Positions 1-5,819 of a stretch of DNA of 8,182 nt are shown here, piece by piece. The notes beneath the pieces are model-generated. The model did not search any database. It was given only the letters and a program-made list of their open reading frames with translations, and was not told where the DNA came from. The first letter of the stretch is position 1. Each line of letters begins with the position of its first letter. Both the position numbers and the translations under genes were made by a program. Origin of the DNA: Hungatella sp. UBA3402 (GTDB lineage Bacteria > Bacillota > Clostridia > Lachnospirales > Lachnospiraceae); NCBI GenBank assembly GCA_002358555.1, contig DEPC01000160.1, positions 1 through 8,182 on the forward strand, in the 5' to 3' direction.

Positions 1-186
1 TGTTTCAATTTCAAGTGCATCCGCAATTCTTTGAATATTTTCAAGCGATATACTACGTCTATAGCATTCAATCGCACTAATATAAGTACGATGCATACCA
101 CATTTATCAGCAAAATCTTCTTGTGATAATCCCATCGCTGTACGATATTTTTTTAAATTGGTTCCAAAAACTTTTACAATATCCAT
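1..186 (-). CDS. XRE-family helix-turn-helix regulator, restriction-modification controller-like (N-terminal part, cut by window edge)
   Basis: Reading leftward from the ATG at 186-184, 62 codons stay open to the window edge. The protein starts MDIVKVFGTNLKKYRTAMG, followed by a Cro/C1-type helix-turn-helix: SQEDFADKCG is helix 2 and HRTYISAIE is the recognition helix (about residues 21-40). It continues with the SISLENIQRIADALEIE segment typical of this family. The HRTYISxIE plus xISLENI combination is characteristic of short (about 70-100 aa) XRE regulators, which include the C proteins of type II restriction-modification systems. A GGAGGG ribosome binding site (200-195, minus strand) lies 8 nt before the ATG and fixes the start. 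The gene diverges from the topoisomerase operon. Its C-terminus and any partner genes lie outside the window, so a link to restriction-modification is inference; it could equally be a lone or prophage-type regulator. The DNA-binding fold itself is clear. Confidence 0.88.
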   Translation of the reverse strand, partial: MDIVKVFGTNLKKYRTAMGLSQEDFADKCGMHRTYISAIECYRRSISLENIQRIADALEIET

Positions 187-194
187 AATTATAG

Positions 195-214
195 CCCTCC
201 GATTTTATATTATA
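195..214 (-). promoter_or_regulatory. Candidate core promoter and ribosome binding site of the XRE gene
   Basis: On the minus strand there is a perfect TATAAT at 214-209 and a GGAGGG ribosome binding site at 200-195, so the predicted leader is very short (about 16-17 nt). No good -35 hexamer exists at 16-18 bp spacing: the sequences there are TAGACT and GTAGAC, inside the repeat region. A strong -10 with a weak -35 next to operator repeats would fit a promoter that needs an activator or is autoregulated, as in C-protein genes. The transcription start is predicted, not shown. Confidence 0.5.
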
Positions 215-222
215 ATTTTTGA

Positions 223-248
223 ATACAATAAGTCTACATACAATAAGT
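223..248 (-). promoter_or_regulatory. Paired 11-bp direct repeats, likely autoregulatory operator of the XRE regulator
   Basis: ATACAATAAGT occurs exactly twice on the plus strand, at 223-233 and 238-248, with a 15-bp period. Read toward the XRE gene it is ACTTATTGTAT, then GTAG, then ACTTATTGTAT. The core (G)ACTTATNGT and the 15-bp offset resemble, from memory, the C-box operators of restriction-modification controller proteins such as C.Esp1396I (GACTTATAGTC-type sites). The repeats cover the -35 and spacer region of the predicted XRE promoter, the expected place for autogenous control. The repeat is directly visible; the function is inferred from position and resemblance. Confidence 0.55.
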
Positions 249-276
249 ATCTAAAACAAAGAGCATAATATTGACA

Positions 277-288
277 GAACATTTGTTC
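277..288. promoter_or_regulatory. LexA (SOS) box, Gram-positive type
   Basis: GAACATTTGTTC matches the Firmicute LexA/DinR operator core GAAC-N4-GTTC. The flanks extend the dyad to AGAACATTTGTTCT (276-289). The box lies 10 bp upstream of the -35 hexamer of the best promoter for the topoisomerase operon, and directly after a stray TTGACA (271-276). From established knowledge, parEC belongs to the LexA regulon in Bacillus subtilis, so a LexA site ahead of this parEC-type operon is expected biology. The box lies slightly further upstream than a classical promoter-blocking operator. It could also affect the divergent XRE gene, whose -10 is about 60 bp away. Confidence 0.72.
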
Positions 289-298
289 TAAAAAGGTG

Positions 299-327
299 TT
301 GAAAAATCAAAATTCCTATAGTATAAT
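299..327 (+). promoter_or_regulatory. Sigma-A promoter P1 for the topoisomerase operon
   Basis: TTGAAA (299-304), a 17-bp spacer and a perfect TATAAT (322-327) give a strong vegetative promoter with a predicted start near 334. This leaves a leader of about 220 nt before parE. It sits just downstream of the LexA-type palindrome and is the best promoter in the window. Confidence 0.7.
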
Positions 328-388
328 GGGGTCCAATGGATTTTGCAGAGTATTAGAAGAGCAAAGAATGACATAAACTGTCGAAGGC

Positions 389-418
389 TTGCAAATTGTT
401 ATTATTTATGTATATAAT
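389..418 (+). promoter_or_regulatory. Possible second promoter P2 for the topoisomerase operon
   Basis: TTGCAA (389-394), an 18-bp spacer and TATAAT (413-418) form a second candidate about 90 bp inside the P1 leader, with a predicted start near 425. The -35 is imperfect and the region is AT-rich, so a chance match is possible. If real, it would give expression independent of the SOS box. Confidence 0.4.
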
Positions 419-426
419 AAAAGTCA

Positions 427-484
427 TGTCCAGATAGGAGAAAAGAATTATCTGATGAGAGAGGCAGATATTCTGATAGGGACA
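427..484 (+). promoter_or_regulatory. Leader segment with mutually exclusive hairpins
   Basis: CAGATA (431-436), TATCTG (449-454) and CAGATA (465-470) alternate, so the middle hexamer can pair with either neighbour (loops of 12 and 10 nt). An outer TGTCC (427-431) and GGACA (480-484) can close the whole segment, although it shares C431 with the first hexamer. The arrangement is visible in the sequence; any attenuation or translational role is speculative, and the stems are short. Confidence 0.25.
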
Positions 485-554
485 AGGAATTGATGGAATT
501 GTTTCTGTTATGAATGGCTACAAATGGAAATGCATTAAGATATGGAGGGTAACT

Positions 555-2474
555 ATGGCGAAGGCACAGTATAATGCAGACAGTATTACTGTTCTAGAGG
601 GATTGGAAGCTGTCAGGAAAAGGCCAGGTATGTATATAGGAGGCGTGGGTACCAAGGGTCTAAACCATCTAATCTATGAGGTTTTGGACAATTCTGTGGA
701 CGAGCATCTTGCAGGATATTGCAATCATATCTGGCTGACCTTGGAGGCTGATGGTTCTTGTACCGTAAAGGATAATGGCAGAGGAATTCCTGTGGAGATG
801 CATAAAAAGGGAGTATCAGCGGAGAGAGTGGTCCTGTCAACTCTTCATGCAGGTGGAAAATTTGATAATCAGGCATATAAGACCAGTGGTGGTCTTCATG
901 GTGTAGGCTCTTCTGTGGTAAATGCCTTATCAGAGCATATGGATATCAAGGTTTATAAAAATGGACTGATTCACCATGATGCTTATGAGCGAGGAATTCC
1001 CACTGTAGAGCTGATAGATGGGCTGTTGCCCACTATGGGGCGAACAAAGGAAACTGGTACAGAAATCAATTTCCTTCCTGATGGGGAGATTTTTGAGAGG
1101 ACAAGGTTTAAGGCAGAATGGCTAAAAAGTAGGATTCATGAGACAGCCTACTTAAACCCAGGGCTTACAATCACGTATTCCAACAAGCGAAAAGACGAGG
1201 AAGAGACGATTGTCTATACAGAGCCAGAAGGTATCATAGCTTATGTAAAGGAAGTAAATCGAGGAAAAACCCCTATCCATGACCCCATTTATTATAGAGG
1301 TTCTGTAGATAATATCGAGGTGGAGGTAGCATTTCAATTTGTAGATGCATTTGAGGAAAATATTTCTGGCTTCTGCAACAATATTTTTACGCAGGAGGGC
1401 GGAACCCATCTTGTCGGATTTAAAACCAAATTTACCATGTTAATCAACAGCTATGCGAAAGAACTGGGAATTTTGAAGGAAAAGGATTCCAATTTTACAG
1501 GGGCAGATACGAGGAATGGAATGACAGCGATTATAGCTATCAAGCATCCAGACCCTATTTTTGAGGGACAGACAAAGACCAAAATGGCCAGTGCCGATGC
1601 AACCAAAGCTGTATTTACAATAACTGGAGATGAACTGCAAAGATATTTTGATAGAAATGTGGAGGTTCTGAAGGGAATTATTGGCTGTGCAGAGAAATCT
1701 GCAAAAATCCGCAAGGCAGAGGAAAAGGCCAGAACCAATATGCTCACAAAGTCCAAGTTTTCCTTTGACAGTAATGGAAAGCTAGCTAACTGTGAAAGTC
1801 GAGAGGCAGAAAAATGTGAGATTTTTATTGTAGAGGGAGATTCTGCCGGTGGTTCGGCAAAGACAGCTAGGAATCGAATGTATCAGGCTATCCTGCCTAT
1901 CCGCGGAAAGATTCTCAATGTAGAAAAAGCCTCCATGGACAAGGTTTTGGCCAATGCAGAGATTAAGACTATGATTAATGCATTTGGTTGCGGATTTTCG
2001 GAAGGCTATGGCAATGACTTTGATATTAGTAAGCTTCGTTATCACAAGATTATTCTGATGACAGATGCAGATGTAGATGGAAGTCATATTGATACCCTTC
2101 TGCTTACATTTCTCTATCGTTTTATGCCAGAACTTATCTATAATGGACATGTATATATTGCCATGCCTCCTCTGTTTAAGGTGATTCCAAAACGAGGGGA
2201 AGAACAATATTTATATGATGAAAAAGAGTTAGAACGGTATCGGAAAACTCATACAGGAGAGTTTACACTGCAAAGATATAAAGGACTTGGAGAGATGGAT
2301 GCAAGTCAGCTTTGGGAAACTACTTTAGACCCAGAAAATCGAGTTTTAAAACGAGTGGAGATAGAGGATGCAAGATTAGCTTCCGAGATTACAGAGATGC
2401 TGATGGGAAGTGATGTGCCACCTAGACGTCAGTTTATCTATGAACATGCTAAGGAGGCAGAGATTGATGCATAG
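555..2474 (+). CDS. parE: Type IIA DNA topoisomerase subunit B (topoisomerase IV ParE, GyrB-like)
   Basis: This is the ATPase subunit that, with the next gene's product, passes one DNA duplex through another. The 639-aa protein has the full GHKL ATPase: YEVLDNSVDE (catalytic E42, Mg-binding N46), DNGRGIP (73-79) and the lid GGLHGVG (112-118). A transducer domain carries the QTK loop (339-341). The TOPRIM domain has EGDSAGG (427-433) and the metal-binding DADVD (504-508). The C-terminal signature RYKGLGEMD is at 574-582. It lacks the large insert of E. coli GyrB, as is usual in Gram-positives. The ATG at 555 is preferred: GGAGGG (544-549) lies 5 nt before it, and the in-frame ATG at 510 has no ribosome binding site. 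ParE versus GyrB cannot be settled from this subunit alone; the partner's missing GyrA box favours topoisomerase IV. Expression is probably under the LexA box upstream. Confidence 0.93.
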   Translation: MAKAQYNADSITVLEGLEAVRKRPGMYIGGVGTKGLNHLIYEVLDNSVDEHLAGYCNHIWLTLEADGSCTVKDNGRGIPVEMHKKGVSAERVVLSTLHAGGKFDNQAYKTSGGLHGVGSSVVNALSEHMDIKVYKNGLIHHDAYERGIPTVELIDGLLPTMGRTKETGTEINFLPDGEIFERTRFKAEWLKSRIHETAYLNPGLTITYSNKRKDEEETIVYTEPEGIIAYVKEVNRGKTPIHDPIYYRGSVDNIEVEVAFQFVDAFEENISGFCNNIFTQEGGTHLVGFKTKFTMLINSYAKELGILKEKDSNFTGADTRNGMTAIIAIKHPDPIFEGQTKTKMASADATKAVFTITGDELQRYFDRNVEVLKGIIGCAEKSAKIRKAEEKARTNMLTKSKFSFDSNGKLANCESREAEKCEIFIVEGDSAGGSAKTARNRMYQAILPIRGKILNVEKASMDKVLANAEIKTMINAFGCGFSEGYGNDFDISKLRYHKIILMTDADVDGSHIDTLLLTFLYRFMPELIYNGHVYIAMPPLFKVIPKRGEEQYLYDEKELERYRKTHTGEFTLQRYKGLGEMDASQLWETTLDPENRVLKRVEIEDARLASEITEMLMGSDVPPRRQFIYEHAKEAEIDA

Positions 2475-2506
2475 AAAGGCCCAGAAAGAGGTAAAGATTT
2501 GAATTT

Positions 2507-2524
2507 ATCACAGGATTTTGTGAT
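2507..2524 (+). other. Small hairpin between parE and parC
   Basis: ATCACA (2507-2512) and TGTGAT (2519-2524) form a perfect 6-bp stem with a GGATTT loop in the 76-bp gap, ending 16 nt before the parC ribosome binding site. No T-run follows, so it is not a terminator. It might be an RNA processing or stability element, or chance. Confidence 0.25.
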
Positions 2525-2550
2525 TGACGGTTGATTAGATGGAGGAAACT

Positions 2551-4785
2551 ATGGCAGAAAAGATTATTACAACAGAATATTCGGAGGAAATGCAGAGAAG
2601 CTATGTAAATTACTCCATGAGTGTCATTACTGCAAGAGCGATTCCAGATGCCAGGGACGGATTGAAGCCAGTACAAAGGCGAGTGCTCTACGATATGAGT
2701 GAGCTGAGGTTGAACCATGATAAACCTCACAGAAAATCAGCTCGTATTGTAGGCGATACCATGGGTAAATACCATCCTCATGGAGATGCCTCCATATATG
2801 ATACTTTGGTAGTGCTGACTCAAGAGTTTAAAAAAGGTATGGCTTTAGTAGATGGTCATGGCAATTTTGGTTCTATTGAAGGAGACGGGGCTGCTGCCAT
2901 GCGTTATACAGAGGCTCGATTACAAAAGTTCGCAGAAGAAGTCTATCTAAAAGATTTAGATAAAACCGTAAATTTTATCCCAAACTATGACGAGACAGAG
3001 AAGGAGCCAGAGGTATTGCCTGTGCGAGTGCCTAATCTGCTTATCAATGGAGCAGAAGGGATTGCTGTGGGTATGAGCACCAGTATTCCGCCTCATAATT
3101 TGGCAGAGGTAGTGGAGGCAGTAAAAGCATTTATTCATAATCCAGAGATTGATACTTTAGAATTGATGAATTTTCTTCCAGGACCAGACTTTCCTACGGG
3201 TGGAATTATAGCTAATAAAAAAGATTTGCCAGCCATCTATGAAACGGGGATAGGAAAGATTAAGCTGCGAGGCAGAATAGAGGTGGAGCTTGGCAAACGC
3301 AAAAGCGATAAGGACAAGCTGATTATCACAGAAATTCCTTATACAATGATTGGAGCTGGAATCAATAAATTTCTTGTGGATGTGGCAGATTTGGTAGAAT
3401 CCAAAAAATTGACTGATGTCACAGATATTTCCAATCAGTCTAACAAAGAGGGAATCCGCATTGTTTTGGAGCTAAAAAAAGATGCAGATGTGGAAAAAAT
3501 CAAGAATATCCTCTATAAAAAGACCAAATTGGAAGATACCTATGGTGTCAATATGCTTGCTATTGTAAAAGGACGTCCAGAAATCTTAAATTTAAGGGGA
3601 ATTCTTAAAAATTATTTGGATTTTCAGTATGAAAATAACCGAAAGAAATATCAAGCGCTTTTGGAAAAGGAATTGGAAAAGAAAGAAATCAAAGAAGGAC
3701 TGATAAAAGCTTGTGATGTGATTGATTTAATTATTGCAATCCTGCGTGGGGCGAAGAATTTAAAAGATGCCAAGGCTTGCCTGATGAATGGAGATATTTC
3801 TAATATTCGGTTTAGAACTTCTGGATTTGAAGCTGATGCCAAGCAACTGCATTTTACAGAAAAACAGGCAGCGGCAATTTTGGAGATGCGGCTTTATAAA
3901 TTGATTGGCTTAGAGATTTTGGCTTTGGAAAAGGAATATAAAGAAACTTTGAAGAAAATCAAAGAGTATACCAAAATTTTGAACAATAAGGAAGCCATGG
4001 ACCAGGTAATCATGAACGATTTAGAAAGCATCAAAGAGGAATTTGCTTTGATTCGTAAAACAGACATAGAAGACAGCAAAGAAGCTGTCTATGTGGAGGC
4101 TCCTGCGCAGGTTCAGGAAGTGGCATTTGTCATGGACCGTTTTGGATATTGTAAGCTTTTGGATAAGAATACCTATGAGAGAAACCAGGAGACTGTGAAT
4201 GAGGAATATGTCCATATAGTGAGATGTATGAGTACAGATAAGATTTGTCTCTTTACTAATGGTGGAATTATGCATCAGATTAAGGTAAAAGATATCCCTA
4301 TGAGTAAACTCCGAGAAAAAGGAATTCCAATCGATAATATCAGTAAGTTTGATGGAAGTAAGGAGGAAATCTTATATTTATCCAATTTAGGTGAGATCAT
4401 AGATTCAAGATTGATGTTTGCTACAAAAATGGCCTTGATAAAATTGGTGCCTGGGGACGAATTTATCACAAATAACCGAACAGTGGCAGCTACCAAGCTC
4501 CAAGAAGGAGATGAACTTCTCAGCGTTCAGGCAGTAAGAGAGGAGTCAGAGGTAGTTCTCCAGACAAAAAAAGGAATATTTTTACGGTTTGCTTTGGAGG
4601 AGATTTCAGAATTAAAGAAAAATTCCAGAGGAGTCAGAGGAATTAAGTTGGAAAAAGAGGATGAATTGGAAAGATTGTATTTAATTGGAGAGAATCCTGT
4701 GATACAATATGGAAAGAAGGAAGTTCATTTGAACCGATTGAAAATAGGGAAACGAGATGGAAAAGGAACCAAGGTAAGATTGTAG
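2551..4785 (+). CDS. parC: Type IIA DNA topoisomerase subunit A (topoisomerase IV ParC)
   Basis: This is the DNA cleavage-religation subunit, partner of the preceding ParE. The winged-helix region contains GDTMGKYHPHGDASIYD (68-84) and MRYTEAR with catalytic Arg118-Tyr119. The tower and coiled-coil region follow, then a C-terminal beta-pinwheel (about 495-744) in which I count roughly five blades. The QRRGGKG-type GyrA box needed for gyrase DNA wrapping is absent, and at 744 aa it is shorter than typical GyrA (above 800), which supports ParC. A degenerate blade motif NSRGVRGIKL remains near the C-terminus. The residue equivalent to E. coli GyrA Ser83 is Ala80, while the Asp87 equivalent is kept (Asp84). 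The start at 2551 is chosen because GGAGG (2541-2545) lies 5 nt before it and overlaps the alternative ATG at 2539. It is co-transcribed with parE across 76 bp. Confidence 0.92.
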   Translation: MAEKIITTEYSEEMQRSYVNYSMSVITARAIPDARDGLKPVQRRVLYDMSELRLNHDKPHRKSARIVGDTMGKYHPHGDASIYDTLVVLTQEFKKGMALVDGHGNFGSIEGDGAAAMRYTEARLQKFAEEVYLKDLDKTVNFIPNYDETEKEPEVLPVRVPNLLINGAEGIAVGMSTSIPPHNLAEVVEAVKAFIHNPEIDTLELMNFLPGPDFPTGGIIANKKDLPAIYETGIGKIKLRGRIEVELGKRKSDKDKLIITEIPYTMIGAGINKFLVDVADLVESKKLTDVTDISNQSNKEGIRIVLELKKDADVEKIKNILYKKTKLEDTYGVNMLAIVKGRPEILNLRGILKNYLDFQYENNRKKYQALLEKELEKKEIKEGLIKACDVIDLIIAILRGAKNLKDAKACLMNGDISNIRFRTSGFEADAKQLHFTEKQAAAILEMRLYKLIGLEILALEKEYKETLKKIKEYTKILNNKEAMDQVIMNDLESIKEEFALIRKTDIEDSKEAVYVEAPAQVQEVAFVMDRFGYCKLLDKNTYERNQETVNEEYVHIVRCMSTDKICLFTNGGIMHQIKVKDIPMSKLREKGIPIDNISKFDGSKEEILYLSNLGEIIDSRLMFATKMALIKLVPGDEFITNNRTVAATKLQEGDELLSVQAVREESEVVLQTKKGIFLRFALEEISELKKNSRGVRGIKLEKEDELERLYLIGENPVIQYGKKEVHLNRLKIGKRDGKGTKVRL

Positions 4786-4817
4786 AAGGAAACCATAATC
4801 ACTAGGAGGTAAAACAG

Positions 4818-5537
4818 ATGTCAGAGAACAAGATACCAACCCCACATATTGGGGCAAAGCAAGGAGAGATTGCAGAGACAATATTATTGCCTGGGGACCC
4901 TCTAAGGGCAAAATATATTGCAGACAACTTCCTGACCGATGCGAAATCATTTAATTCTACCAGAAATATGCTGGGATTTACTGGAATCTATAAAGGAAAG
5001 CGAGTTTCTGTTATGGGGACAGGCATGGGCTGTCCTTCCATTGGGATTTATTCCTATGAGCTTATCCACTTTTATGGCTGCAAAAATTTGATTCGTGTAG
5101 GAACTGCTGGAGCTTTACGGCCAGAGGTGAAGGTGAGAGATATTGTATTTGGTATGGGAGCCTGCACAACCTCCAATTATGTGAAACAATTTCGATTGCC
5201 AGGAGATTATTCTTGTATCTGTAGTTATGAATTGCTGGAAAAGGCAGTTGAAATTGCAAAGCAGAGAGGATTTTCCTACCATGTAGGCAATATACTAAGT
5301 TCGGATATGTTCTATAACCCTGACCTTCCTTTTGTTGGAACTACATGGGATAAGATGGGAGTCTTGGCAGTTGAGATGGAGTCAGCAGCACTATACAGCA
5401 ATGCTGCTTATGCAGGTGCTCATGCACTGTGTATTTTGACAGTTTCTGATTCAGCAGTTACTGGAGAGGCCACTACCGCCGAAGAACGACAGACTACCTT
5501 TACCAATATGATGGAGCTTGCATTGGAATTGGCATAG
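4818..5537 (+). CDS. deoD: Purine-nucleoside phosphorylase, DeoD type
   Basis: This cytoplasmic enzyme cleaves purine (deoxy)nucleosides with phosphate to the free base and (deoxy)ribose-1-phosphate, in purine salvage. The 239-aa length equals that of the hexameric E. coli DeoD family. Visible family residues are TPHIGA with His10, the phosphate loop LPGDPLRAKYI (Gly26, Arg30), Arg49, IRVGTAG with Arg93, the nucleoside-binding VEMESA (Glu186-Met-Glu188), the catalytic acid Asp211 in TVSDS, and Arg224 in TTAEERQTTF. AGGAGG (4804-4809) sits 8 nt before the ATG. The gene follows parC by 32 bp with no terminator, so it is probably the last gene of the topoisomerase operon. Any functional link (nucleotide salvage alongside DNA damage response) is inference. 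Confidence 0.95.
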   Translation: MSENKIPTPHIGAKQGEIAETILLPGDPLRAKYIADNFLTDAKSFNSTRNMLGFTGIYKGKRVSVMGTGMGCPSIGIYSYELIHFYGCKNLIRVGTAGALRPEVKVRDIVFGMGACTTSNYVKQFRLPGDYSCICSYELLEKAVEIAKQRGFSYHVGNILSSDMFYNPDLPFVGTTWDKMGVLAVEMESAALYSNAAYAGAHALCILTVSDSAVTGEATTAEERQTTFTNMMELALELA

Positions 5538-5819
5538 AGCAACTGGCGCAATATCAAAAGCTGTATGAATGTTTAGAAGATAGGTTCCTGCAATATAATT
5601 CCGTATTTTGTGGAATAATACTAATGAATGTATGTTATATAAAGACAAATGTATTTTTAAAGCGGAAAAATGTTGATTTCTTTGTCATTTTGTTGTAGGA
5701 TATACAGGAATTATTTTTATAAAAATTTACTGCAAAGCAAGGCATATAGATGGTAACTATGATTGATTAAGCATCATATTAATGCCTATTACAGTGGTTA
5801 GAAAGGAATGACAGAGTAT
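5538..5819. other. Intergenic region between deoD and asd
   Basis: About 280 bp of AT-rich sequence with no credible gene. A weak hairpin spans 5598-5616 (ATTCC/GGAAT stem plus wobble pairs), but no T-run follows it, so termination after deoD is unproven. The best promoter guess for asd is TTGATT (5673-5678), 17 bp, TAGGAT (5696-5701), which is mediocre. I see no recognisable lysine riboswitch, T-box or other leader, although lysine riboswitches precede aspartate-pathway genes in some Firmicutes. Confidence 0.5.
5673..5701 (+). promoter_or_regulatory. Weak candidate promoter for asd-galM
   Basis: TTGATT (5673-5678) and TAGGAT (5696-5701) are 17 bp apart, each matching the sigma-A consensus at four of six positions. 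It is the best-spaced pair I found in this gap, but AT-rich sequence produces such matches easily. The implied leader is about 110 nt. Confidence 0.25.

Larger units (their letters stand above)
187..554. other. Divergent intergenic region between the XRE gene and parE
   Basis: This 368-bp stretch has no credible gene. From left to right it holds the XRE ribosome binding site and -10 box, the paired direct repeats, a LexA-type palindrome, two rightward promoter candidates, and an AT-rich leader with alternating complementary hexamers. Several ATGs occur in the leader (for example at 347, 369, 455 and 510), but the frames at 347, 369 and 455 close within about a dozen codons. The ATG at 510 only extends parE in frame and has no ribosome binding site. 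Confidence 0.7.

Noticed and set aside
271..276. A perfect TTGACA that could be a -35 box.
   Set aside because: No acceptable -10 lies 16-18 bp downstream (AGGTGT region); the TTGAAA-17-TATAAT pair at 299-327 is far better.
347..493. Short leader ORFs before parE (for example at 347 and 455), possibly an SOS-induced small peptide.
   Set aside because: They close after 6 to 12 codons and lack well-spaced ribosome binding sites.
1782..2207. A 141-codon minus-strand open frame inside parE.
   Set aside because: It is antisense to the conserved TOPRIM region of parE, with no domain or convincing ribosome binding site.
5598..5616. A hairpin after deoD as an intrinsic terminator.
   Set aside because: The stem relies on G-T wobbles and is followed by AATACTAATG instead of a T-run.
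5537..5698. An open frame running on after the deoD stop in another phase, with an amphipathic-looking start (EQLAQYQKLYECLEDRF), which might suggest a frameshifted deoD tail or gene remnant.
   Set aside because: DeoD is already full length for its family at 239 aa, the frame has no start codon with a ribosome binding site, and its later residues look like translated AT-rich non-coding sequence.
5538..5807. A lysine riboswitch or T-box leader upstream of asd.
   Set aside because: I could not find conserved core elements or a terminator/antiterminator pair in the gap.
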